A stretch of 62,288 bases of DNA, from positions 1 through 62,288 of the forward strand of contig NZ_FNQY01000024.1 of NCBI RefSeq assembly GCF_900107765.1, read 5' to 3'. The translations under genes and the position numbers were made by a program. This document shows, in pieces, positions 54,647-61,718 of the stretch (the stretch's first letter is position 1; each line of letters begins with the position of its first letter). Source of the DNA: Arachidicoccus rhizosphaerae (GTDB lineage Bacteria; Bacteroidota; Bacteroidia; Chitinophagales; Chitinophagaceae). A model generated the notes under the pieces. The model saw only the letters and a program-made list of their open reading frames with translations. It ran no database searches and had not been told where the DNA came from.

Positions 54647-54851
54647 TGATTATCGGTCATGTCCTGAAAATTCCCCTTGAGCGGATGGTGGCTAAAGGTA
54701 TTTAGTTCTTAAAATTCAGGGCAAAAGCCATATTTTTGTTTAAGGTGAATTGGGAGGATCTGGCCATATCCCGCTATGTGCCCAATCAACCCGCAAATGA
54801 GTAAGGCAAATCCTGTAAAATGATTAATTATTATTAGAATTTAAATTATAT

Positions 54852-55694
54852 ATGTCAAGTTTAAAGCAACGCATTGAGGACACGGTCCGCTATATACAAT
54901 GTAAATGTGATAAAAAACCCTTGATTGGTATCGTACTGGGCAGCGGTCTGGGAAATCTGGCTATCGAAATCACCGTTGAGCAGGAACTGAGTTATCAGGA
55001 CATCCCTCACTTTCCTGTAAGCACCGTCAAAGGCCATAGCGGGAAACTCATTTTTGGCCTGCTGGGCAACGTACCTGTCCTTGCCATGTCCGGTCGTTTT
55101 CATTACTATGAAGGTTATAGCCCGGCTGAAGTTTCTTATCCCATTCGGGTCATGAATGGACTAGGTATCAAGACGCTACTGCTATCCAATGCGGCAGGTG
55201 CCGTTAATCCGGATTATAAGGTGGGTGATTTAGTGTTAATCAATGATCATATTAGCTTTTTTACGCATAACCCTCTTTTAGGGCCTAATGAGGAAGAACT
55301 TGGCCCGAGGTTTCCAGATATGAGTGAGCCTTATAGTAAAAATATTATTGCGATTGCCAGGCGCATTGCTGACGCCTATGAATTTAAGGTCCATGAGGGC
55401 GTGTATACCGGAGTAACGGGGCCCACATTTGAAACCAGAGCAGAATATAAACTAATCAAAGCAGTAGGCGGAGATGTGGTGGGTATGAGTACGGTTCAGG
55501 AAGTAATCGTGGCTGTTCATGGAGGGATGCAAGTATTTTGTGTCAGCGTAGTAACGGATCTTGGAATCCGGGAAGAGGATAATATCATCACCCACGAAGA
55601 AGTTTTAGAAGCAGCCGAGGCAGCTGAACCTAAACTGACCGTCTTGTTTAAGGAGTTGGCATCAGAATTGCAAAGGAATATTAAATTAACATAA
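54852..55694 (+). CDS. punA: Purine nucleoside phosphorylase
   Basis: 280 residues of the trimeric NP-I type. GIVLGSGLGNLA (phosphate-binding Ser) and IPHFPVSTVKGHSGKLIFG precede the active-site GRFHYYEGYSPAEVSYPIRVM. The base-binding NAAGAVNPDYKVGDLVLINDHI and GVYTGVTGPTFETRAEY are followed by GGDVVGMSTVQEVIVAVHGGM. It splits inosine and guanosine to base and ribose 1-phosphate, feeding the Hpt salvage enzyme encoded at 3289. It sits alone between terminator-like or spaced regions. Confidence 0.94.
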   Translation: MSSLKQRIEDTVRYIQCKCDKKPLIGIVLGSGLGNLAIEITVEQELSYQDIPHFPVSTVKGHSGKLIFGLLGNVPVLAMSGRFHYYEGYSPAEVSYPIRVMNGLGIKTLLLSNAAGAVNPDYKVGDLVLINDHISFFTHNPLLGPNEEELGPRFPDMSEPYSKNIIAIARRIADAYEFKVHEGVYTGVTGPTFETRAEYKLIKAVGGDVVGMSTVQEVIVAVHGGMQVFCVSVVTDLGIREEDNIITHEEVLEAAEAAEPKLTVLFKELASELQRNIKLT

Positions 55695-55765
55695 CATATC
55701 TAATTTTGAGAGGGGTTTATTAAATACTTTTTCTACAGATTTTTAACCTTAAAAATTTAAGTTGT

Positions 55766-56260
55766 ATGCTACTAAAAAAAATGTTACCTGCATTTATCAT
55801 GGCAACTGCACTAGCTGTATCCTTGCCATCCTGTAAATCCAAACCGTCTGATGCCGATATACAGACAAAAGTTCAGACCGCCATTGCTGCCACGCCTGGC
55901 GTCTCTGCTGATGTAAAAGACGGAGTTGTTACGCTAAGCGGACTGGTAAGTTCGGATGCTGAGAAGACTGCCGTAGAAACGGCGGTAAATAACCTGAAGG
56001 AATCGGGTGTCAAAAGTGTGGTAGATAATATTGAAGTCGAAGCCGCACCTGCTCCTGCAGCTGTTGCACCGGCAGCAGATGCCTTATCACAGGGAGTAGC
56101 TGATGCAACCAAAGATTTTCCAGGTATTACTGCTACCGTTGCTGATGGCGTTATTACTGTTACCGGAGAAATTGAAAAATCCAAGGTACAGACTTTAAAA
56201 GCATCACTGGATGCACTGAATCCTAAAAAAACAGATATGAGCCAGGTAAAGGTTAAATAA
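55766..56260 (+). CDS. BON-domain lipoprotein
   Basis: 164 residues. The lipoprotein signal ends LAVSLPSC (Cys about 23), followed by two BON-like domains: about 30-95 (ADIQTKVQTAIAATPGVSADVKDGVVTLSGLV) and about 110-164 (KDFPGITATVADGVITVTGEIEK). They are joined by an Ala/Pro-rich linker. BON domains bind phospholipid or help keep the envelope intact. The next gene, a BON/SH3 protein, is 43 bases away and likely in the same operon. Confidence 0.85.
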   Translation: MLLKKMLPAFIMATALAVSLPSCKSKPSDADIQTKVQTAIAATPGVSADVKDGVVTLSGLVSSDAEKTAVETAVNNLKESGVKSVVDNIEVEAAPAPAAVAPAADALSQGVADATKDFPGITATVADGVITVTGEIEKSKVQTLKASLDALNPKKTDMSQVKVK

Positions 56261-56303
56261 TCTTTGAATCCTTGGTTTTTTTTGAACGTAAAAACATAGA
56301 ACA

Positions 56304-56729
56304 ATGTCAGCTTTACAAGATAAATATAAAGAACTGATTGACACAGTAAATGCCTCAGGTGTAACGGGAGCCCAGATTAATGAAACGGATGGCGTCCTTC
56401 ACATTACGGGTACGGCTCCCAGTGCCGATGTTAAAAATAAACTCTGGGACATTTATGGTAAAATCGACCCCAATTTTCTGACTGGGGATGTTGTAATGAA
56501 TGTAAATGTCGCCACAGCGGTAGCGGGAGCGAAAGTGAAAGTTGTGACTGATTCCACCAATCTGAATATCCGCAAAGGACCCGGAACAGACCAGCCTATT
56601 GTTGGAAAGGCAGCCCATGGTGAAGTCATTACCTTAGTGGGAAAAGCCAATGATCAGTGGTGGCTGGTCAGAACCAACGATGGCGAAGAAGGCTATAGCT
56701 ATTCTCAATATCTTACACCGGTTGAATAA
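56304..56729 (+). CDS. BON-like plus bacterial SH3 domain protein
   Basis: 141 residues. The N-terminal part (about 5-70, ELIDTVNASGVTGAQINETD then VLHITGTAPSADVKNKLWDIY) is BON/YgaU-like. The C-terminal half (about 80-141, VTDSTNLNIRKGPGTDQPIVG and VITLVGKANDQWWLVRTNDG) is an SH3b domain of the type that binds peptidoglycan. It has no signal peptide, which is unusual for a wall binder. It follows the BON lipoprotein and ends at a strong terminator. Confidence 0.83.
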   Translation: MSALQDKYKELIDTVNASGVTGAQINETDGVLHITGTAPSADVKNKLWDIYGKIDPNFLTGDVVMNVNVATAVAGAKVKVVTDSTNLNIRKGPGTDQPIVGKAAHGEVITLVGKANDQWWLVRTNDGEEGYSYSQYLTPVE

Positions 56730-56773
56730 TCCATTAATGGTCTTTTAGACAATTAAAAAGGAGCATTAAAAAG

Positions 56774-56812
56774 AAAGAGCGTCCATTTATTGATAAATGA
56801 CGCTCTTTTTTC
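56774..56812 (+). terminator. Terminator after the BON/SH3 genes
   Basis: AAAGAGCGTC-ATTTAT and ATAAAT-GACGCTCTTT form a 16-bp stem with one bulge and a long T-run. Confidence 0.88.
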
Positions 56813-56884
56813 GTTATGTGGAATGTTTACACCCCATCTTTTAAAGGCAGAAAAATCGCCGTAAAGCCATCCTGCCTGTAAGTT

Positions 56885-57232
56885 TTAAACGTGTAATTTG
56901 TCTTTTTTGGCCAATAATTCCTCTACGGTCTCCTCATACATCTCATCCGGAACACAACAATCTACAGGACATACTGCCGCACATTGAGGCTCTTCATGAA
57001 ATCCCTGACATTCAGTGCATTTATCCGGAACTATAAAATAAACATCATTACTGACGGGCTCAAATCTTTTTTCTGCATCTACAACCGAACCATCCATCAA
57101 AGTATAATCACCTTTCACGCTGGTTCCGTCTGTGATGGCCCAGTCCACTCCTCCTTCGTAAATAGCATTATTGGGGCATTCTGGTTCACAGGCACCACAA
57201 TTAATACATTCATCGGTTATCTTAATCGCCAT
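56885..57232 (-). CDS. Dicluster 4Fe-4S ferredoxin
   Basis: 115 residues from ATG 57232 ([20 protein letters not shown]). An upstream in-frame ATG at 57304 would add 24 unrelated residues and would cross the divergent promoter. The first Cys set is C-x2-C-x2-C-x3-C-P ([14 protein letters not shown]). The second is [22 protein letters not shown], with the longer loop of the YfhL/Allochromatium type. It carries electrons for reductive metabolism. It diverges from the acyl-CoA reductase gene, and the two share overlapping -7 boxes. Confidence 0.92.
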   Translation of the reverse strand: MAIKITDECINCGACEPECPNNAIYEGGVDWAITDGTSVKGDYTLMDGSVVDAEKRFEPVSNDVYFIVPDKCTECQGFHEEPQCAAVCPVDCCVPDEMYEETVEELLAKKDKLHV

Positions 57233-57260
57233 CTGGTTCGCTGGTTTAATTTTTTTTAAA

Positions 57261-57278
57261 TAATTTTGCGCAAAATTA
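57261..57278. promoter_or_regulatory. Divergent overlapping -7 boxes (palindrome)
   Basis: An 18-base perfect palindrome made of TAATTTTG on each strand around GC: plus box 57261-57268 for the acyl-CoA reductase, minus box 57271-57278 for the ferredoxin. Start codons are 21 bases (plus) and 38 bases (minus) away. Both promoters face inwards through the same DNA, so RNA polymerase could occupy only one at a time. Confidence 0.6.
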
Positions 57279-57289
57279 CACCAATTTAT

Positions 57290-58288
57290 ATGCAATTGTC
57301 GCAAAAAGTAGCTTTGGCTGCAAAGTTAGGAAATTATTTGCTGCAAAACAATGAACAGTGGCAGGCTGTTAAGCAGCAGGCCTACCGGGAAAACCCATGG
57401 TTTATACCGGAATTTATTGATAATGCTGCCCAAAATATCGCTACGTCTTATCTGGCCGCTAATTTATTGGAAAGCTGGCTGAGGCACTATCCTTTATTAA
57501 ACCACCAGAAAAGTCCTAAAACCATTGGTGTAATCATGGCTGGGAATATACCGCTTGTTGGATTTCAGGATTTTTTATGTGTCTGGCTGAGTGGCCATAA
57601 ACAACAAATTAAGCTTTCCTCAAAGGATCAGGTGTTGCTGCCGCATTTATTGGGCAAATTGGCAGAGTGGGATCCCGCTTTTATGGAAGATGTTCAGGTT
57701 CTGGAAAGGCTTAAGGAGCCGGATGCTTTTATCGCTACTGGTAGTAATAACTCAGGTAGATATTTTGAATATTATTTTGGGCAAAAGCCTAATATTATCC
57801 GAAAAAACAGAACTTCTGTTGCTATTCTGGATGGAGATGAATCTGCAGATGATTTAAGGGAGCTCAGTAAAGATCTGATGCTTTATTTTGGGCTTGGATG
57901 TAGAAATGTTACAAAGTTATATGTTCCCGAAAATTATGATTTTGTTCCATTAATTGAAGCGCTGAAGGAGTATAATTATTATTTGGATTTTCATAAGTAC
58001 CACCATAATTTTGACTATCAGCTGGCAATACTGATTATGAACAGTAAGGTCTACATGAATAGCGGTTCACTTTTGTTGATTGAAAAAGAAGACTTGTTCT
58101 CTCCCATTAGCCAGGTTCATTATTCTTTTTATAAGGATAAGGTATCCTTATTAGATAGTCTTAATACGAATAATGACATCCAATGTGTCGTGGGTAAAGG
58201 GTTAATCCCATTTGGGCAGGGACAATCTCCTCGCCTGATGGATTATGCAGACGGAGTAGATACCATGGATTTTTTACAGACGTTATAA
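57290..58288 (+). CDS. LuxC-like acyl-CoA reductase
   Basis: 332 residues from ATG 57290. A TTG at 57266 in the same frame lies inside the promoter palindrome and is unlikely. The aldehyde-dehydrogenase-like fold has [27 protein letters not shown] (cofactor loop), [20 protein letters not shown] and the catalytic Cys in [17 protein letters not shown]. Acyl-CoA reductases of this family make fatty aldehydes. The stop is 11 bases before the tRNA-Pro gene. The ferredoxin gene diverges from it, a gene pair seen often in Bacteroidota. Confidence 0.9.
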   Translation: MQLSQKVALAAKLGNYLLQNNEQWQAVKQQAYRENPWFIPEFIDNAAQNIATSYLAANLLESWLRHYPLLNHQKSPKTIGVIMAGNIPLVGFQDFLCVWLSGHKQQIKLSSKDQVLLPHLLGKLAEWDPAFMEDVQVLERLKEPDAFIATGSNNSGRYFEYYFGQKPNIIRKNRTSVAILDGDESADDLRELSKDLMLYFGLGCRNVTKLYVPENYDFVPLIEALKEYNYYLDFHKYHHNFDYQLAILIMNSKVYMNSGSLLLIEKEDLFSPISQVHYSFYKDKVSLLDSLNTNNDIQCVVGKGLIPFGQGQSPRLMDYADGVDTMDFLQTL

Positions 58289-58298
58289 AGTAGTTTTA

Positions 58299-58372
58299 CG
58301 GGATGTAGCGCAGCCCGGTAGCGCGCTTCGTTCGGGACGAAGAGGCCGCTGGTTCGAATCCAGTCATCCCGA
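58299..58372 (+). tRNA. tRNA-Pro (CGG)
   Basis: 74 nt with all arms: acceptor stem CGGGATG/CATCCCG, D-arm GCGC/GCGC, anticodon stem CTTCG/CGAAG around TTCGGGA (anticodon CGG), T-arm CTGG-TTCGAATC-CCAG, discriminator A. CCA is not encoded. It is probably the attachment site for the integrase gene 300 bases downstream. Confidence 0.97.
58352..58372 (+). other. Probable attachment-site core (attL)
   Basis: Tyrosine integrases of conjugative elements often recombine in the 3-prime half of a tRNA gene and leave it intact. The T-arm and acceptor strand here would form one copy of the direct repeat. No second copy was seen up to 62288, so the other end is outside the window. Confidence 0.45.
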
Positions 58373-58399
58373 CTTTAGGGCATCCAGCTCAATCAAATG

Positions 58400-58428
58400 G
58401 CCCGTAAACGCCCCTGTTTACGGGCTTT
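58400..58428 (+). terminator. Terminator after the tRNA
   Basis: GCCCGTAAAC and GTTTACGGGC form a 10-bp stem around GCCCCT, with TTTGTT following. Confidence 0.75.
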
Positions 58429-58460
58429 GTTACAGATTTTCCTATCAATTTATTGCAACG

Positions 58461-58579
58461 GATTTCAACTGTCAGGTGACCTGGAGTATGACCTCCGTGT
58501 GTGACCTATTTTTAGGTCACACAAAAATCGTCAAACGCTTTACAGTAAAGCGTTTGAGCGAGGTGGCCTGACAGAAATC
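58461..58579. repeat. Palindrome cluster at the island end
   Basis: Three nested or adjacent inverted repeats: an outer pair CTGTCAGG (58469-58476) with CCTGACAG (58567-58574), extended by imperfect flanks (2 mismatches over 14); a perfect 11-bp stem 58498-58508/58513-58523; and a perfect 12-bp stem 58532-58543/58545-58556 centred on a single A. The cluster lies between the tRNA and the integrase start with no ORF, as expected for integrase or excisionase arm sites. Confidence 0.65.
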
Positions 58580-58670
58580 TGAAGCGATTTGAAGGTTTTT
58601 GAAGGCATTTTTTGTGGTTCGTGAGAACGAAAAGAGGGCTTGGATTCAATCACATTAAAATGAATGCAAA

Positions 58671-59939
58671 ATGAAGAGTAATCAGACATTCGGCCTGCAT
58701 TATGTACTCAGGCTGAACAAGGAAAGGAAAGGCAGGTATCCGATCTATGCCCGGATCGTAGTGAACAAAACCAGGGTGGAACTTTCTACCAAACAGTATA
58801 TCCACAAATCCGACTGGGATCAGGCGCGGGACAAGGCAAAGCCACGCACCGATGAACTCCGGCTGCTGAACAGCTACCTGGAAGAGCTCCGGGCTAAAAT
58901 AGCCATGCACTACCGGGAACTGAAACTATCCGATGAGGGAGTGACCGCTGAAACGGTCAAAGCCGCTTACCTGGGTATATCAATAGAATCACTCAATGAT
59001 GGCGGACGCACGCTCCTGTGGCTGGTAAAGCAACACAACACCATCATGAAAGAAGTGCTGCGCTGGGGCACGTTGAAAAACTATCATACCACGGAACGCT
59101 ACCTGCGGGAGTTCCTGAAAACACAGAGCCGTTCCGGGGATATTCCCTTACGGAGATTAACCTACTCATTTTTAACGGGCTTTGAACATTTTGTCCGCAC
59201 CGTTCCGCTGAAAAATTATGACCGTTGCACCAACAACGGCACCATGAAGCATATCGAGCGATTAAAGAAAATGAGCGCCTGGGCCACCAGGAATGAGTGG
59301 ATTGCAAAAGATCCTTTTGTCAATTATCAGCTAAAATTTCAGCATAAGGTCAGGGAATTTTTAACAGAGCTGGAATTGCAAAGCCTGGAAAACCGGCATT
59401 TTGATGATCCTGTATTGCAAAAAGTGAAAGACCTGTTTGTCTTTAGCTGTTATACCGGCCTGGCTTACGCAGATGTTATGGCGTTGCAGCCGGGCAATAT
59501 TGTGGCAGGAACAGACTGTTTTTCATGGATACAGATCTGCCGGGTAAAAACAAACACACCGGTGGATGTTCCCCTGCTGGATGTAGCTAAGAAAATATTG
59601 GAAAAATTCAAGCGGGAACAGGCCATAGAGGAACGGGATACCATTTTTCCCTATGTTCCCAACCAGGTGGTGAACCGGAGCCTGAAAATTATCAGTGAGA
59701 TCTGCGGATTTTCCAAGCGATTTACCTTTCATGTTGCCCGTCACACCTTTGCGACGACCGTGACCCTTTGTAATGGCGTCCCGATAGAATCCATCAGCAA
59801 AATGCTGGGGCACACAAAAATTACGACAACGATGATCTATGCCAAAGTGGTGAAAACAAAGATCAGCGAAGATATGGTGGCATTAAGGGAAAAACTGGAA
59901 AAAGCAAAGAAGCCAAAGCAACTGTATATAGCAGTGTGA
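58671..59939 (+). CDS. Tyrosine site-specific integrase
   Basis: 422 residues. The N-terminal arm-binding domain is at about 5-95 (FGLHYVLRLNKERKGRYPIY), the core-binding SAM-like domain at about 105-210 and the catalytic domain at about 215-400. Catalytic residues are H-x-x-R in FHVARHTFATT, the second His in MLGHTKITTTMIYAKVV and the Tyr nucleophile in MIYAKV. The first catalytic Arg of T-G-L-R is replaced by Ala (YTGLAYADV), as in the Bacteroides CTnDOT integrase family. It is the first gene after the tRNA-Pro attachment site and points away from it. Confidence 0.93.
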   Translation: MKSNQTFGLHYVLRLNKERKGRYPIYARIVVNKTRVELSTKQYIHKSDWDQARDKAKPRTDELRLLNSYLEELRAKIAMHYRELKLSDEGVTAETVKAAYLGISIESLNDGGRTLLWLVKQHNTIMKEVLRWGTLKNYHTTERYLREFLKTQSRSGDIPLRRLTYSFLTGFEHFVRTVPLKNYDRCTNNGTMKHIERLKKMSAWATRNEWIAKDPFVNYQLKFQHKVREFLTELELQSLENRHFDDPVLQKVKDLFVFSCYTGLAYADVMALQPGNIVAGTDCFSWIQICRVKTNTPVDVPLLDVAKKILEKFKREQAIEERDTIFPYVPNQVVNRSLKIISEICGFSKRFTFHVARHTFATTVTLCNGVPIESISKMLGHTKITTTMIYAKVVKTKISEDMVALREKLEKAKKPKQLYIAV

Positions 59940-60010
59940 ATTTTTATCCTGGCGCCTCTCAGCCTTTGGGGATATCACAAATGGTGATAAGCATCCATTT
60001 ACCCATTCAT

Positions 60011-60037
60011 TTTGAGGTTCCAGGTTGGAACCTCAAA
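60011..60037. promoter_or_regulatory. Operator-like palindrome before the ORF6N gene
   Basis: TTTGAGGTTCCA and TGGAACCTCAAA form a perfect 12-bp inverted repeat with a 3-base centre, 25 bases before ATG 60062. It is a good candidate for autoregulation by the ORF6N protein or for another dimeric repressor. Confidence 0.5.
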
Positions 60038-60061
60038 CATGTGAACTTTAAATCATAAAAA

Positions 60062-60601
60062 ATGAGCAATAATAATATAACTGTAACAGACGAGTCGATC
60101 ATGTCGAAGATATATGTTGTTCGGGGGCAAAAGGTAATGATGGACAGCGATCTGGCAGCATTGTATGGCGTAGAAACCAAAGTATTCAATCAGGCTGTTA
60201 AAAGAAATTACGCCAGGTTCCCGGAAGATTTTGCCTTCCGGGTAACTAACGAGGAATTTGAGGCTTTAAGGTCACAAATTGTGACCTTAAAGAAAGGCCG
60301 GGGGCAACATTCTAAATATCTCCCTATGGTTTTTTCGGAAAGTGGCGTGGCCATGCTTTCCAGCGTGCTAAGCAGTGAACTGGCCATTAAAGTGAATATT
60401 CAGATTATCCGCATTTTTAATAAGATGCGTGAAATGTGGCTTACCCACAAGGACATCCTGTTAAAACTGGAAGAACTGGAAAATAAAGTTTCCGGCCACG
60501 ACCGCGAAATCCAGGTGATTTTTGAATATCTGAAAGAGTTATTAAATCCGCCGCAACCACCGCGCAGGCGCATCGGGTTTAATGTTAAAGATGAAGATTG
60601 A
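60062..60601 (+). CDS. ORF6N-domain DNA-binding protein
   Basis: 179 residues. The N-terminal ORF6N (Bro/KilA-related) domain (about 10-110) has ITDESIMSKIYVVRGQKVMM-like strands, then DSDLAALYGVETKVFNQAVKRN, RFPEDFAFRVTNEEFEALRSQ and the HSKYLPMVFSESGVAMLSSVL region. A C-terminal coiled coil (about 125-165) follows. These proteins are common on mobile elements and phages and probably regulate or bind DNA. Its coding sequence contains a 13-bp inverted repeat at 60265-60291. Confidence 0.9.
   Translation: MSNNNITVTDESIMSKIYVVRGQKVMMDSDLAALYGVETKVFNQAVKRNYARFPEDFAFRVTNEEFEALRSQIVTLKKGRGQHSKYLPMVFSESGVAMLSSVLSSELAIKVNIQIIRIFNKMREMWLTHKDILLKLEELENKVSGHDREIQVIFEYLKELLNPPQPPRRRIGFNVKDED
60265..60291. 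repeat. Inverted repeat inside the ORF6N gene
   Basis: TTTAAGGTCACAA and TTGTGACCTTAAA form a perfect 13-bp inverted repeat with a one-base centre. It lies in the coding part for ALRSQIVTLKK, a conserved ORF6N segment, so it may come from codon choice or be an intragenic binding site. Confidence 0.5.
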
Positions 60602-60773
60602 GACCAGCGGCACTTTTACTATAGTGAACAAAAATAGAGCCTAATGAAACTGGATTGATGCCTAAAAAAAATAGCAATCCCGATAAGCAGGCTTTTCCAA
60701 CCATAGCGAGGCTTAAATAATACATATTAGTAAAAATGTGTGTATTTTCAAGGCAAGCTAATGTTTAAAGATA

Positions 60774-61718
60774 ATGGAACGTCTTATAAATAAAATTAGG
60801 CAACTAGACTGGCCTGAATTACAAATAGTCGGAAATAATATTTCAATTGAAAATACCAATATAATATTATTGGAAACTGACGAAAACAATATTGCGACCC
60901 TTCGACTAATCTATAGAAAATCAGATGAAGATGATGGTGTCAGTTTTAATAATTCCTATTCAAATTTATTAAGATTAGTTTTTCCAACGGATTTCAACGC
61001 TGAAGAAATATTGACAAAAGAATTAAAACTAAGACAGTATCAGCAATTGGATGAAGTTTTTAAGTTCAATTCTAACCATATCAATACTATTCAAATCACT
61101 AATGAAGTCGAATCCTATGAAATTTCCAATCACATCGTCAGAATTGCTCCCGCTACGATTGTTGAGATTATTAACAATTACAATTCATTTTACGATGAAG
61201 CTAAGAGCTATTCGAAAAAATATGTTTTATATAAGGCCACAGAATTCCAAAGGAGTTATTTCGGAATTGAGAAAGAGAAAAAAACGACTACAAATAAAGG
61301 CGAATTCAATTTTGTAATTGATAGATTTAACTTGCAAACAAAAAGGACAAAATCAGATTTTGAAAAATATTTGAACGAGAACGATCTGTATGCATTGCAA
61401 GACCTTACATTAAAGCTAATACAAAAAGAGGTTTATGGTGCCGAATTCCTCACAAGACTTAACGACTATTTTATAAAAATAAGACTGGAAGAAATTATCA
61501 AATTGGGCAGGGAAATATTGAGCCTGAAAAGCACCAACTTAAAAACTGCAGCAGCACGAAATATCATCTCAAAAATAGAAACTGATGCAAGGAAGATTAA
61601 ACAATTAGAGAGTGTTTGGCAAAAATATTTTGAAAAGTACCTTTCATTTTTGATTTTTTCTTATCAATTGGTTAGGCCCCCTTTAAATCGGACAATTTTT
61701 TCGAAGTTAATAATTTGA
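60774..61718 (+). CDS. Unassigned protein resembling the N-terminal part of a Shedu (DUF4263) protein, cut by an IS
   Basis: 314 residues, AT-rich compared with the chromosome. The first part (about 1-150) is a beta-rich domain with FNNSYSNLLRLVFPTDFNAE. A helical region (about 190-290) ends ISKIETDARKIKQLESVWQK then YFEKYLSFLIF. The W-Q-x-x-F-E-K pattern resembles the start of the DUF4263/Shedu nuclease domain (typically W-Q-x-F-F-E-K-N-P-W-I-L). From about residue 299 (LVRPPLNRTIFSKLII) the reading runs into the terminal sequence of an IS3-type element, so the catalytic part is missing. It is probably a dead defence gene. The similarity is read from short motifs and needs a profile search. 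Confidence 0.6.
   Translation: MERLINKIRQLDWPELQIVGNNISIENTNIILLETDENNIATLRLIYRKSDEDDGVSFNNSYSNLLRLVFPTDFNAEEILTKELKLRQYQQLDEVFKFNSNHINTIQITNEVESYEISNHIVRIAPATIVEIINNYNSFYDEAKSYSKKYVLYKATEFQRSYFGIEKEKKTTTNKGEFNFVIDRFNLQTKRTKSDFEKYLNENDLYALQDLTLKLIQKEVYGAEFLTRLNDYFIKIRLEEIIKLGREILSLKSTNLKTAAARNIISKIETDARKIKQLESVWQKYFEKYLSFLIFSYQLVRPPLNRTIFSKLII

Noticed and set aside
57233-57304. Longer ferredoxin start at 57304
   Set aside because: The extra 24 residues do not match ferredoxins and would overlap the divergent promoter and the start of the acyl-CoA reductase gene.
58461-58579. Palindromes after the tRNA as a CRISPR array
   Set aside because: The repeats are inverted, of different sequence and not regularly spaced; no direct repeat-spacer pattern exists here or elsewhere in the window.
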